Shown piece by piece: positions 1 to 7,307 of a DNA stretch of 36,306 nt. The stretch spans positions 1 to 36,306 of the forward strand of contig CAJOLY010000005.1 in assembly GCA_905235485.1 (NCBI GenBank), in the 5' to 3' direction. Under the pieces are notes generated by a model. That model saw only the letters and a list, made by a program, of their open reading frames with translations, did no database searches and had not been told where the DNA came from. Source of the DNA: an uncultured Clostridia bacterium. GTDB taxonomy: Bacteria > Bacillota > Clostridia > Christensenellales > UBA1242. The stretch's first letter is position 1. Each line of letters begins with the position of its first letter. Made by a program: the position numbers and the translations under genes.

Positions 1-875
1 TATGTTTGGCTGAAAAATTTGGACTCAATGAAACACATAGTTATATTTGGGATGATGTTGCTTCGAACAAAGAGCTTAATATTGTGACAACAAGTTATGT
101 TAAGATCTTGAATAGTATCGTTAAAGAAAATGACAGCATAAGAAGTGAAATTTTACCAAGTATTTTGAAAGTTGTTAATCAAAACAAAAATTTGCTTGAT
201 GAATTTGGAACTTTTGAAATTGGCAGAGTTGTAACCGAACTAGATGAAAACAAAAATGTTGTAGAAACAAAACATTTAGGAATAGCACTATATAGTGCTC
301 AAAAATCTGACAAAGAATTGTATTTTGATATCAAAGATATTGCAGACTTTCTTGTAAAAGAATTTTTGAACAAAAATATTTCATTCAAATTAAGAAAACA
401 AAAAAGAAGTTTTGTTCACCCAATAAACAATGCTGATTTATATATTGATGATGAATGTATTGGTTATATTGGACTTCTTCATCCAACAACAAAAAACGCC
501 ATAAACAAAAAATCAGCAGTAGCTGTTTGCGAAATTGATTTTTCAAAATTCGCAAGTTTAGACGTTAAAAAATCTGAAGTCAAAATGCCAAGCAAATATC
601 AAACAACCACATTAGATTTTAACTTTGTTATGGATGAAAATGTGATATATGCAGAAAGTTTAGAAAATTTGAAAAACATTGCAACTAACCTTTCTTATGA
701 AATCACACTTAAAGATATTTACACAGGTGGAATTTTGATGCAGGGCAAAAAGAGTGTTACATTTACAGTCAAACTTTGGAGCGATACTCACACACTGCTT
801 GGTGAAGAAATTGAAAAATTCCACAGCGACTTTATACAAAATGCAAAAAATTTTGGATATGAAATTAGAAATTAA
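1..875 (+). CDS. pheT: Phenylalanine--tRNA ligase beta subunit, C-terminal part (5' end outside window)
   Basis: This is the last part of the beta subunit of phenylalanyl-tRNA synthetase, which with PheS charges tRNA-Phe in the cytoplasm. The reading frame is open to the left edge, so the gene is partial and the TTG at position 6 is not a real start. The visible piece ends in a ferredoxin-like anticodon-binding domain: roughly the last 95 residues contain KYQTTTLDFNFVMDE, DIYTGG, GKKSVTFTVKLWS and a final GYEIRN, matching the FDX-ACB pattern (RDL..v.de, Y.G, KSla..l, .lR). The preceding part fits the B5/catalytic-like core, with a conserved N-E-x-x-S/T-Y-x-W segment. A strong terminator follows 8 bases after the stop. 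Identity is confident; what lies upstream (probably pheS) cannot be seen. Confidence 0.93.
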   Translation, partial: CLAEKFGLNETHSYIWDDVASNKELNIVTTSYVKILNSIVKENDSIRSEILPSILKVVNQNKNLLDEFGTFEIGRVVTELDENKNVVETKHLGIALYSAQKSDKELYFDIKDIADFLVKEFLNKNISFKLRKQKRSFVHPINNADLYIDDECIGYIGLLHPTTKNAINKKSAVAVCEIDFSKFASLDVKKSEVKMPSKYQTTTLDFNFVMDENVIYAESLENLKNIATNLSYEITLKDIYTGGILMQGKKSVTFTVKLWSDTHTLLGEEIEKFHSDFIQNAKNFGYEIRN

Positions 876-882
876 GCTTATT

Positions 883-913
883 AAACTCTTGATTATTCAA
901 GAGTTTTTTATTT
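883..913 (+). terminator. Rho-independent terminator after pheT
   Basis: A perfect 10-bp stem (AAACTCTTGA paired with TCAAGAGTTT) with a four-base loop (893-896) is followed by a T-rich tract, 8 bases after the pheT stop. Confidence 0.9.
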
Positions 914-941
914 TGATAATTCTACAAAAATCGCAATTGAT

Positions 942-970
942 TTGGTATTATAACAAATATAAGTTATAAT
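942..970 (+). promoter_or_regulatory. Possible promoter of the flavoprotein gene
   Basis: A consensus -10 box TATAAT (965-970) lies 17 bases downstream of TTGGTA (942-947), a weak -35 match. It sits between the pheT terminator and the next gene. Confidence 0.45.
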
Positions 971-1042
971 ATTTATAAGACTAAGATTTTTGTGATTGTT
1001 TATTATAATAATTTTAAGATTTGATTTTATTTAGGAGAAAAT

Positions 1043-2212
1043 ATGAGCAATTTTGATTTTTGTGTGATTGGTGCAGGTGCAAGTGGATCTGTGCTTGCAA
1101 TTGAACTTGCAAAAAAAGGCAAAAAGGTTTGTGTTGTTGATAAGAATGAACAACCTGCAAAAAAACTGCTTGTCACAGGCAATGGAAGATGCAACATAAC
1201 AAACAAAAATATGAGCAGTGAATTCTACAATCAAAATATCGATTTGTTTTTGAATAAGTTTGGGTATTTGGACACAATCAAACTTTTTGAAAACTATGGC
1301 CTCGACATTTATGCTGATGATGAGGGTAGATGCTATCCTATTTCGAATTCAGCCAAGACAGTTCAGTTTGTTTTAGCAAATCAATTTAAAAAACATAAAA
1401 TAAGTTTTTTTCAAAATGAAGTTTGTGATGTTGAAAAAGAAAATGAAATTTTTAAAATTTCACTTTTAAATGGAGACAACATTTTTGCAAAAAAAGTTGT
1501 TTTTGCTTGTGGCATAAATGAATTTTCAGATTCTATGATAGACAAATTTAAAATTGAAAAATCAGAAATTTGCCCTTCGCTTGTTGCCTTAAAAACAAAA
1601 GAAAGCACAAAAAGACTTGATGGCGAAAGAATTAGAGATGTCAAAGTGACCGCCAAAGTTGGTGAAAAAACATATAGTGAATTTGGTGAAATTCTTTTCA
1701 AAGACTCAGGACTTAGTGGAATATGTATTTTTAATCTTTCAACACTTTTTTCAAAAAATAAAGAGTTTTTAGGCAAAATTTTAATAAATTTGCTTCCAAA
1801 ACTGCAAAAAAGTGAGATTTATAATAAAATATTTGATAAAATGAACATATTTGAAAATGTTGAAGATATACTTAAAAGTATGTTTTCAAAAGAACTTGCA
1901 CTTGAAATTTTAAAAAGAGTTAATTTTGATAAGGACATTGATTTACAAAACAAAGATAGTATTTCAAATGGAATTGAAAAGATTGTTGATGTTATAACTA
2001 ATTTAGAATATAATATTGTTGGAAACTATAACAACAATCAAGTTTTTAGTGGTGGAGTTTGTTTGACAGACTTGACTGAAAATTTGGAAAGCAAAAAAAA
2101 TAGTGGTATATATTTTTGTGGTGAAATTTGTGATGTAGATGGTATTTGTGGAGGCTATAATTTGCAGTGGGCTTTTACAAGTGCAATGATAATATCAAGA
2201 GCTATGTTTTAA
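1043..2212 (+). CDS. HI0933/BaiN-family NAD(P)/FAD-dependent flavoprotein
   Basis: A 389-residue flavoprotein of the HI0933-like family (YhiN/BaiN group). The N-terminus has the dinucleotide-binding fold motif VIGAGASGSVLAIELAKKG at residues 7-25 and then the family signature KLLVTGNGRCNITN. The C-terminus has FSGGVCLTDL and GEICDVDGICGGYNLQWAF, where the GGYNLQWA segment closes the FAD site. The length is typical for the family. Family members bind FAD and reduce small or steroid-like substrates (BaiN in bile-acid metabolism), but the physiological role of most is unknown, so I give no substrate. The ATG at 1043 is well placed behind AGGAG (1033-1037). The gene appears monocistronic, with its own possible promoter and an AT-only inverted repeat after the stop. 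Confidence 0.88.
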   Translation: MSNFDFCVIGAGASGSVLAIELAKKGKKVCVVDKNEQPAKKLLVTGNGRCNITNKNMSSEFYNQNIDLFLNKFGYLDTIKLFENYGLDIYADDEGRCYPISNSAKTVQFVLANQFKKHKISFFQNEVCDVEKENEIFKISLLNGDNIFAKKVVFACGINEFSDSMIDKFKIEKSEICPSLVALKTKESTKRLDGERIRDVKVTAKVGEKTYSEFGEILFKDSGLSGICIFNLSTLFSKNKEFLGKILINLLPKLQKSEIYNKIFDKMNIFENVEDILKSMFSKELALEILKRVNFDKDIDLQNKDSISNGIEKIVDVITNLEYNIVGNYNNNQVFSGGVCLTDLTENLESKKNSGIYFCGEICDVDGICGGYNLQWAFTSAMIISRAMF

Positions 2213-2246
2213 TTTTTAGATTTTATTCGACATAAAATTAAAAATT
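2211..2246 (+). terminator. AT-only inverted repeat after flavoprotein gene (weak terminator candidate)
   Basis: AATTTTTA-g-ATTTTAT and ATAAAAT-TAAAAATT form a 15-bp stem with one bulged base and a five-base loop (TCGAC). It starts at the stop codon. The stem lacks G/C pairs and has no clean T tract, so termination is uncertain. Confidence 0.4.
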
Positions 2247-2251
2247 CAATA

Positions 2252-2280
2252 TTGCATAATGTAAAAACATATTGTATAAT
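2252..2280 (+). promoter_or_regulatory. Promoter of the nucleotidyltransferase gene
   Basis: TTGCAT (2252-2257), a 17-base spacer and TATAAT (2275-2280) lie 18 bases upstream of the ATG at 2299, with AGAGGTG at 2288 as ribosome binding site. Confidence 0.6.
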
Positions 2281-2298
2281 TTTAGTTAGAGGTGATAT

Positions 2299-3231
2299 AT
2301 GGATTTATTAATTCTTGCCGGTGGTGCTGGCAGTCGTTTTGGAGGGCCAAAACAATTTGAGCCTATCGATGACAATCAAAATTTTATAATGGATTATTCT
2401 ATTTATGATGCAATTGAAGCAGGATTTGACAGAGTCGTTTTGATAACAAGAAAAAAATATGCTGACTTGATTGATAAAACCCTTAAAAAAAGACTTGAAG
2501 GGAAAGTAGGTTTTAAAGTTATTTTTCAAGAATCAGATTGGATCGAAAATGATTTTGGAATAAAGCGAGAAAAACCACTTGGTACAGGCCATGCCATTTT
2601 GATAGCAAAAGACATTATAAAAGACAATTTTTGTATGATAAATGCTGATGATTTTTATGGCAAAACTTCATTTAAAATTGCTTATAACTTTTTAAAATCT
2701 ATTCAACCTTCTAGCACTGATTTTGCACTTGTTGGTTATAAATTAAAAAATACAATGAGTGAAAAGGGTGCTGTAAAAAGAGGCATTTGCAAGGAAGAAA
2801 ATGGTTTTGTAACAGAAATAATTGAAAGTAAAGCAGAATTTGTTAACAATAAAATTGTTGTACACGAACTTGAAAGTAACAAGGAATATAATGTTTCACC
2901 AGTAGCACCCGTGTCAATGAATATGTTGTGTTTAACCCCAAAACTTTTTGATTTTCTGCAAATCGAATTTGATAAATTTGTGAATAATAAAAATAACTTA
3001 AAAGATAAAGAATTTTTAATTCCAACAATCCTTGATAATATGTCAAAGCAAAATCTTGCTTCAATCAAACTCCTTAAATCTCCTGAAAAATGGATTGGCA
3101 TGACTTATAAGGAAGATAAAGTAGACGTGGTTAATGGCATAAAAAAACTAGTTAACAAAAATCAATATCCGCAAAATTTATGGAACACTAAAAGCAAAAT
3201 TATCGAAGAAAATAAATTAGAGTTAATTTAA
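2299..3231 (+). CDS. Nucleotidyltransferase (NTP_transferase/GT-A fold family)
   Basis: A 310-residue cytoplasmic protein with the nucleotidyltransferase signature: LILAGGAGSRFGGPKQFEPI at residues 4-23 (the nucleotide-binding G-x-G-x-R loop with a following PKQ lysine), GTGHAILIAKD near residue 95, and INADDFYG, whose Asp pair is expected to bind the metal. Family enzymes transfer a nucleotide from NTP to a sugar phosphate or related acceptor. The acceptor here cannot be told. The loop GSRFGGPKQ is closer to the stand-alone Bacillota/Bacteroidota nucleotidyltransferases than to RmlA or GalU. The start is set by AGAGGTG 6 bases upstream. The gene has its own promoter and a terminator that begins before the stop codon, so it is probably transcribed alone. 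Confidence 0.82.
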   Translation: MDLLILAGGAGSRFGGPKQFEPIDDNQNFIMDYSIYDAIEAGFDRVVLITRKKYADLIDKTLKKRLEGKVGFKVIFQESDWIENDFGIKREKPLGTGHAILIAKDIIKDNFCMINADDFYGKTSFKIAYNFLKSIQPSSTDFALVGYKLKNTMSEKGAVKRGICKEENGFVTEIIESKAEFVNNKIVVHELESNKEYNVSPVAPVSMNMLCLTPKLFDFLQIEFDKFVNNKNNLKDKEFLIPTILDNMSKQNLASIKLLKSPEKWIGMTYKEDKVDVVNGIKKLVNKNQYPQNLWNTKSKIIEENKLELI

Positions 3232-3244
3232 CTCTACTTTTTTA
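3218..3244 (+). terminator. Terminator overlapping the nucleotidyltransferase stop codon
   Basis: TAGAGTTAA (3218-3226) pairs with TTAACTCTA (3228-3236), followed by a T-rich run. The stop codon TAA at 3229-3231 lies within the structure. Confidence 0.7.
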
Positions 3245-3287
3245 TACTTAAAACATTAAGAAAGAATATTTAATATTTATAATTTTG

Positions 3288-3296
3288 TGATATAAT
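3288..3296 (+). promoter_or_regulatory. Extended -10 promoter giving a possibly leaderless transcript
   Basis: TGATATAAT (TG, one base, TATAAT) ends 7 bases before the ATG at 3304. A normal start site would fall at about 3303-3304, on the initiation codon. No ribosome binding site is present between the box and the ATG, and no good -35 box is seen. Confidence 0.6.
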
Positions 3297-3303
3297 AAAA
3301 CAT

Positions 3304-3885
3304 ATGAGAGTTGATTGTTTGGATTTTTTTAATCTGCCAGCAAAAGAGCTTGCTCCAAAACTTTTGGGAATGCAACTATGTAGAAATATTGATGGAGAAA
3401 TCATTAAAACAAAAATCACAGAGGTTGAAGCTTATTGTGGCGAAAAAGATACTGCATGCCATTCAAGCGTCGGCAAAACAAAACGCAACGCATCAATGTG
3501 GAAAGATGGCGGAACAATTTATGTTTATCTTTGCTATGGACTTCACTTTATGCTTAACATTGTTTGTGCTGGAGACAATCCTGAAGCTGTTTTGATTAGA
3601 GGTGTTGATATCGCAAAAGGGCCAGGGGTTTTGACAAAAAAACTTTTTATCAATAAATCATTTGATGGAGAAGATATAAAAACAAGTCAAAAAATTTGGC
3701 TTGAATGCGATGATAAAGATTTTGAATTATTACCATTCAATCAAAAAAATTTGCAAATAAACACTCAAAAACACAAAAAAAATAGCAAAAAAACACCAAA
3801 AATTCAAAAATTATGTCGTGTTGGTATTGATTATGCCAACAAAAAAGATAGAGAAGCAAAACTTAGATTTTTGTTAAAGGAGTAA
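3304..3885 (+). CDS. DNA-3-methyladenine glycosylase (AAG/MPG family)
   Basis: A 193-residue base-excision repair glycosylase of the AAG family (Pfam PF02245), which removes alkylated and deaminated purines from DNA. Recognisable segments in order: FFNLPAKELAPKLLG at the N-terminus, ITEVEAYCGEKDTACHSSVGKT around residues 39-60 (the Glu in EVEAY is the family's catalytic residue), NASMWKDGGTIYVYLCYG, HFMLNIVC, AVLIRGVD and KGPGVLTKKLFI. The basic stretch KHKKNSKKTPKIQK is a low-complexity insertion before the conserved C-terminal RVGIDYA. The length is normal. Its promoter box sits so close that the mRNA may be leaderless. A small gene follows whose ribosome binding site lies inside the last codons of this one, so the two are probably co-transcribed and translationally coupled. 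Confidence 0.9.
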   Translation: MRVDCLDFFNLPAKELAPKLLGMQLCRNIDGEIIKTKITEVEAYCGEKDTACHSSVGKTKRNASMWKDGGTIYVYLCYGLHFMLNIVCAGDNPEAVLIRGVDIAKGPGVLTKKLFINKSFDGEDIKTSQKIWLECDDKDFELLPFNQKNLQINTQKHKKNSKKTPKIQKLCRVGIDYANKKDREAKLRFLLKE

Positions 3886-3887
3886 AA

Positions 3888-4151
3888 ATGATTCATTCAC
3901 TTGCCGGTGGGGAACTTAAAGAACAAAAAGTTTTTGATATAGCAAAACTTGAATTCATAGAAAAAAAAGGCGAATATTTTTGGTTTGTTAGCGATATTCC
4001 AAATTTGCAAGTTGGCGACATTGTTTTGGCTCCATTTGGGCTTTTGGATGAACCAAACAAAGCAATAGTTATCAAAATCGATAAAAATGTTAATTCACAA
4101 AACACATCTATAAAGATTAAAAATTTAAAACGTATTTATAAAAAAATTTAA
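3888..4151 (+). CDS. Small protein coupled to the glycosylase, unknown function
   Basis: An 87-residue soluble protein that I do not recognise. The ATG lies 2 bases after the glycosylase stop and its ribosome binding site AAAGGAG (3876-3882) overlaps the end of that gene, so the two are coupled. The sequence looks like a small beta-barrel: FVSDIPNLQVGDIVLAPFG near residues 33-51, followed by an alternating hydrophobic strand (KAIVIKID). The stretch L-x-V-G-D-x-V-L-x-P-F-G recalls the 3'-end-binding domain at the N-terminus of the primosomal helicase PriA (VGxxVxVPFG), but no helicase follows. This resemblance is by eye only. A role next to DNA repair would fit but is inference. Confidence 0.6.
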   Translation: MIHSLAGGELKEQKVFDIAKLEFIEKKGEYFWFVSDIPNLQVGDIVLAPFGLLDEPNKAIVIKIDKNVNSQNTSIKIKNLKRIYKKI

Positions 4152-4195
4152 TAGAACTGCCATACATAACTTATATATTATTTGTATTGATTTTA

Positions 4196-4222
4196 AGTAC
4201 TAAATGAAATTAGTACTATTTT
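4196..4222 (+). terminator. Inverted repeat between the small coupled gene and the collagen-like gene
   Basis: AGTACTAA (4196-4203) and TTAGTACT (4210-4217) are perfect inverted copies around a six-base loop and are followed by ATTTTT. It is most likely the terminator of the glycosylase operon. It could also act as an operator of the collagen-like gene 62 bases downstream. The core TAAGTACTA occurs again near 4687. Confidence 0.5.
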
Positions 4223-4279
4223 TGTGACAAAAAATATATGTTTTACATATCTTGATTTTGAGGAACAAAGGAGGTTTGT

Positions 4280-4612
4280 ATGAGTTGTCGTAATAATTTT
4301 AATAATTTCTTCCCAAGACCAATTTTTATAGGTGGAGGGGTTGTTGGACCAACAGGCCCTGCTGGTCCTAGAGGTCCAATTGGTCCAACAGGTCCAACTG
4401 GAGTTATGGGTCCGACTGGTGTAACAGGTCCAACCGGGGCAACCGGAGCAACTGGTCCAACCGGAGCAACCGGAGCAACAGGAGCGGATGGACTAACACC
4501 AACATTAACCATAGGGACTGTTACAACAGGAACAACTGCAAGTGCATCCATAACTGGAACAGCTCCAAACTTTGTGCTTAATTTGGTTTTGCCAGTTGAT
4601 GAACCAGTCTAA
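4280..4612 (+). CDS. Collagen-like (Gly-X-Y) small surface-type protein
   Basis: A 110-residue protein with three parts: a short N-terminus rich in Asn and Phe (residues 1-22), 17 uninterrupted Gly-X-Y triplets rich in GPT and GAT (residues 23-73), and a 37-residue C-terminal segment ([19 protein letters not shown]...) that resembles the short trimerising ends of Bacillota collagen-like proteins. A triple helix is expected from the repeats. There is no signal peptide or anchor, as in exosporium or spore-surface collagen-like proteins of the BclA type, but spore association is only an inference here. The ribosome binding site AAAGGAGG (4267-4274) is nearly perfect, suggesting high expression. 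It is flanked by hairpins on both sides, so it is probably transcribed alone. It is well outside the integrated element. Confidence 0.85.
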   Translation: MSCRNNFNNFFPRPIFIGGGVVGPTGPAGPRGPIGPTGPTGVMGPTGVTGPTGATGATGPTGATGATGADGLTPTLTIGTVTTGTTASASITGTAPNFVLNLVLPVDEPV

Positions 4613-4623
4613 TTGAATGGTAT

Positions 4624-4660
4624 AAAAAAGAAGTGAGTTTGCTTAACTCGCTTCTTTTTT
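4624..4660 (+). terminator. Strong terminator after the collagen-like gene
   Basis: AAAAAAGAAGTGAGTT pairs with AACTCGCTTCTTTTTT (one G-U pair) around a five-base loop. The A and T runs on either side mean it could also serve the convergent gene on the - strand. Confidence 0.9.
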
Positions 4661-4720
4661 ACTATAAACTGTTTATTGGCTACATATAAGTACTACTTAA
4701 GACAATTCATATAGTTTTTA

Positions 4721-5467
4721 TTATTGATTATCATTCTTATTTTTTAAAGCATTTAGCTCTGCTTTAAGTTGTTCAATTTCTTGTTTAAGCAAGAGATTTT
4801 CTTCTTTTATATGCAAATATTCTTGCTTTGTATTTAAGTTTTCTTTTTGCAAAGATGCAAATTCTTCACTTGTTTCTTTTATTGTAACAATTTTACTTTG
4901 TTGCAATTCACTATTTCTTTTCTTTGTTCCCAAAACGAATAGAGCAACAAGCAATGAAAATGTTGCGATACAAAGTATACTAAAAATAGTAATCATTATT
5001 GAAAATGCAAAAACATTTATGCCATAAATCAAAAGAGATATGATAACATCTATTGCAATCAAACCAAAATATGTCAAGAATTGCAAAACTACTGCTGTTT
5101 TTTCAAGCTTTGAATATTGTGAAATGATAATAATAAACACAACGCTAGAGACTGAAGTCAAAGCAGCAATTTTGCCTAAAAAAGGTATATCTGTGAATAT
5201 GTTTGTGCAAAACAATATTATTGCAAAAACCGTTGACACTGCTAGTAGTGAAATTCCAATAAGACCTAAAACTCTTTTTCTTTTGATTACTGAAATTTCG
5301 TTTATTGATAGTCCAGCAGCAGCAGCAATTGTGGCAGTTACAAGAAGGACTTTTAACAACACACCTTCAAAAACATTTACGCCAAAAACTGCCATTATCA
5401 ACATAATTGCCACAACAGCTATTCCTGCCAATGAAACACCGGTTAATGTTTTTCTTAATTTTTCCAT
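4721..5467 (-). CDS. Six-helix membrane protein with C-terminal coiled coil
   Basis: A 248-residue membrane protein of unknown function. Six hydrophobic helices can be seen at about residues 10-30, 36-53, 66-87, 96-115, 126-146 and 152-175. A charged cytoplasmic-type tail follows (residues 178-248) that is strongly heptad-like and rich in Leu, Glu, Gln and Lys (for example EENLLLKQEIEQLKAELNALKN), predicting a coiled coil. The start is the ATG at 5467 (MEKLRK) behind GAGAGG. The upstream GTG at 5473 lies within the ribosome binding site and is rejected. It has its own promoter on the - strand. I recognise no family signature. The architecture suggests a membrane anchor for a dimerising or partner-binding tail, which is inference. 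Confidence 0.78.
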   Translation of the reverse strand: MEKLRKTLTGVSLAGIAVVAIMLIMAVFGVNVFEGVLLKVLLVTATIAAAAGLSINEISVIKRKRVLGLIGISLLAVSTVFAIILFCTNIFTDIPFLGKIAALTSVSSVVFIIIISQYSKLEKTAVVLQFLTYFGLIAIDVIISLLIYGINVFAFSIMITIFSILCIATFSLLVALFVLGTKKRNSELQQSKIVTIKETSEEFASLQKENLNTKQEYLHIKEENLLLKQEIEQLKAELNALKNKNDNQ

Positions 5468-5506
5468 AAACACCTCTCAAATATTTTAAACATTATTGAT
5501 GAAAAT

Positions 5507-5535
5507 ATTATACAATATCACATTTGATTTGTAAA
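5507..5535 (-). promoter_or_regulatory. Promoter of the six-helix membrane protein
   Basis: Read on the - strand, TTTACA (5535-5530), a 17-base spacer and TATAAT (5512-5507) precede the GAGAGG ribosome binding site and ATG at 5467. Confidence 0.6.
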
Positions 5536-5680
5536 CTTTTTTATAGTAATTTTATGATTATAAATCATTTTTCTATTTTAAAGTTGCATTTATAAAGAGA
5601 ATTTTTTGTTGCTAATTGAAGTGATATAGCTATTATACTTATTTGTTTATATTCAAAAAACAATTATGTATCAATTACTT

Positions 5681-5707
5681 AAAAAAAACTGAATGAAGTT
5701 CATTCAG
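5681..5707 (-). terminator. Orphan - strand terminator, probably the original terminator of tRNA-Asn
   Basis: On the - strand CTGAATGA, a three-base loop and TCATTCAG are followed by eight T. No gene on the - strand lies immediately upstream, because the sequence there is the element. It sits three bases past a TGGCTCC copy, the same spacing at which the present tRNA-Asn CCA end is followed by its current terminator. It fits the pre-insertion terminator of that tRNA. Confidence 0.7.
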
Positions 5708-5710
5708 CTT

Positions 5711-5717
5711 TGGCTCC
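5711..5717. repeat. Left attachment core (attL), TGGCTCC
   Basis: TGGCTCC here repeats the + strand reading of the tRNA-Asn 3' end (13570-13576); eight of the first nine bases match. Together with the stranded tRNA terminator on its left this marks the left junction of the element. Confidence 0.65.
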
Positions 5718-5781
5718 ACATTTTTTGCTAGTACCGAACAAATTAAATATTTTGGCACATTGTTTTACAAAAAAATTATTT

Positions 5782-5830
5782 TGATATAATTTAAAAAATC
5801 AATACAATTTTCAGCAATATATGATATAAT
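5782..5830 (+). promoter_or_regulatory. Two tandem extended -10 promoters for the methyltransferase operon
   Basis: TGATATAAT occurs at 5782-5790 and again at 5822-5830, 40 bases apart, ahead of AAGGAG and the ATG at 5853. No strong -35 box accompanies either. Confidence 0.5.
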
Positions 5831-5852
5831 ACAGATTATAAGGAGAAAGACA

Positions 5853-6761
5853 ATGTGTAAAGGAGTTGCCAAGCCATTTTTGAAATGGGCTGGCGGTAAA
5901 GGTCAATTACTTAATAAGTTTGAAAAAATGTACCCACAAGAACTTATAAGTGGCGAAATTGAAACTTACATAGAACCATTTGTTGGTGGTGGTGCTGTTT
6001 TGTTCGATGTCCTTCAAAAATATAAAGTTAAGAAAGCAGTTATAGTTGACTTAAACAAAGAACTTATAAATTGTTATCGTTGCATTAAAGCGGATGTAAA
6101 TGAACTGATAAAACATCTTAAAACATTGCAAGATGAATTTTTGTCATTAAGCGATGAAAAAAGGAAAGATTATTTCTTAGAGGTAAGAAATAGGTACAAT
6201 GAGATTCATCTTAATGGAAAATATGACTTTGAAAAAGCAGCTGATTTTATATTTTTAAACAAAACATGTTTTAATGGTCTTTATAGGGTTAATAGTAAAG
6301 GCGAATTTAATGTTCCATTTGGGAAATACAAAAACCCATTAATTTGTGATAGCGAAAACCTAACATTAATAAATAAGCTTTTACAAAATGTCGAAATAAG
6401 ATTTGGAGATTATTCAGTTTGCGAAGAATATATAAATGGTAAAACATTTGTATATTTTGACCCACCATATCGCCCACTTATAGAAAACACTTCTTTTGTG
6501 GGATACGACAAATCAGGATTTAATGATGATAATCAAAAAGAACTTGCTGAATTTGTAAAAAAACTTGATAAACAAAATTGTTTAGTAATGCTTAGCAATT
6601 CAGATCCAAAAAACACCAATCCGAATGATAACTTTTTTGATGAACTTTATAAAGGGTTTGAAATTGATAGAATCTTTGCAAAAAGAATGATAAATTGTCA
6701 AGCAGACAAACGTGGAGATATTACAGAAATAGTTGTAAGAAATCACAAAAGGAGAAAATAA
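5853..6761 (+). CDS. Dam-type DNA adenine-N6 methyltransferase (alpha class, DpnM-like)
   Basis: A 302-residue methyltransferase that transfers a methyl group from S-adenosylmethionine to adenine in DNA. Motifs in alpha-class order: motif X KPFLKWAGGKGQLL (residues 7-20), motif I EPFVGGGAVLF (41-51), a target-recognition part with CFNGLYRVNSKGEFNVPFGKY (about 139-159), and motif IV DPPY (203-206). The recognition segment closely resembles that of DpnM, whose target is GATC, so GATC is a reasonable guess for the target but remains inference. In DpnII-type loci such an enzyme is paired with a second methyltransferase, as here. It is the first gene of a closely spaced set of four. The ATG lies behind AAGGAG with good spacing. 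Likely role: protecting host DNA from the nuclease encoded in the same operon. Confidence 0.93.
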   Translation: MCKGVAKPFLKWAGGKGQLLNKFEKMYPQELISGEIETYIEPFVGGGAVLFDVLQKYKVKKAVIVDLNKELINCYRCIKADVNELIKHLKTLQDEFLSLSDEKRKDYFLEVRNRYNEIHLNGKYDFEKAADFIFLNKTCFNGLYRVNSKGEFNVPFGKYKNPLICDSENLTLINKLLQNVEIRFGDYSVCEEYINGKTFVYFDPPYRPLIENTSFVGYDKSGFNDDNQKELAEFVKKLDKQNCLVMLSNSDPKNTNPNDNFFDELYKGFEIDRIFAKRMINCQADKRGDITEIVVRNHKRRK

Positions 6762-6764
6762 ATT

Positions 6765-7304
6765 ATGATAAAAAGCGGAAAAGGTGGCGGAAACACTAGA
6801 ACAGGATTGGTGTTTGAAGGAAAGACTGATTTGTCTACTTTTTTAACACAACAACCAAATTATGAAGTAGTAGATAATGATGTCTTATATAATGGTAAAA
6901 AAGTTGCAGAAGTTTATAAAAAGCATAAATTTTACAATATTTTTTTAAAAAAATTAAATATTGATTGGAAACAACACATTTCAAAACAATTATTACCAGA
7001 TGATAGTATTTTTGTTTTACTGAACAATATTTTATTTATTATAGAATGCAAACATCAAGAAGTTGCTGGTTCTGTTGATGAGAAATTACAAACTTGTGAT
7101 TTTAAGAAAAAACAGTATAAAAAATTAATGGCTCCAGCCAATATAGATGTTGAATATATTTATTTACTCGATGAATGGTTTAGAAATGAAAAATACAAAG
7201 ATGTGTTAGATTATATTCAGTCTGTAGGTTGTGATTACTATTTTGAATATATACCACTAAATAGATTAGGACTACCTGTTCCTCCAGAATTAATTGAGGA
7301 TTAA
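6765..7304 (+). CDS. Compact PD-(D/E)XK nuclease, probable restriction endonuclease
   Basis: A 179-residue protein located between two methyltransferase genes, 3 bases after the first and 3 before the second. It carries a plausible PD-(D/E)XK active site: P78-D79-D80 followed after 13 residues by E94-C95-K96, in hydrophobic strands typical of this fold (SIFVLLNNILFIIECKHQ). The upstream E19 could be the additional acidic residue. The following segment SVDEKLQTCDFKKKQY is striking and probably belongs to a conserved core. The protein does not look like R.DpnII, R.MboI or Sau3AI, which are longer. Context and motif support a sequence-specific restriction enzyme; the target cannot be read from the sequence. 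The ribosome binding site AGGAG (6751-6755) is 9 bases from the ATG. Confidence 0.75.
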   Translation: MIKSGKGGGNTRTGLVFEGKTDLSTFLTQQPNYEVVDNDVLYNGKKVAEVYKKHKFYNIFLKKLNIDWKQHISKQLLPDDSIFVLLNNILFIIECKHQEVAGSVDEKLQTCDFKKKQYKKLMAPANIDVEYIYLLDEWFRNEKYKDVLDYIQSVGCDYYFEYIPLNRLGLPVPPELIED

Positions 7305-7307
7305 TAC

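Larger units (their letters stand above)
5468..5852. other. Gene-free stretch spanning the left end of the integrated element
   Basis: These 385 bases hold no gene. From left to right they contain the promoter of the membrane protein (- strand), an AT-rich stretch, a - strand terminator (5681-5707), the left attachment core (5711-5717), and two extended -10 boxes (5782-5790 and 5822-5830) for the methyltransferase operon. Confidence 0.7.

Noticed and set aside
4342-4495. CRISPR-like or tandem DNA repeat
   Set aside because: The repetition is codon-level Gly-X-Y repeats of a coding sequence. No spaced repeat array was found anywhere in the window.
4243-4551. Open frame rich in Pro-Val-Gly on the - strand
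   Set aside because: It is the antisense reading of the Gly-X-Y codons of the collagen-like gene, with no ribosome binding site.
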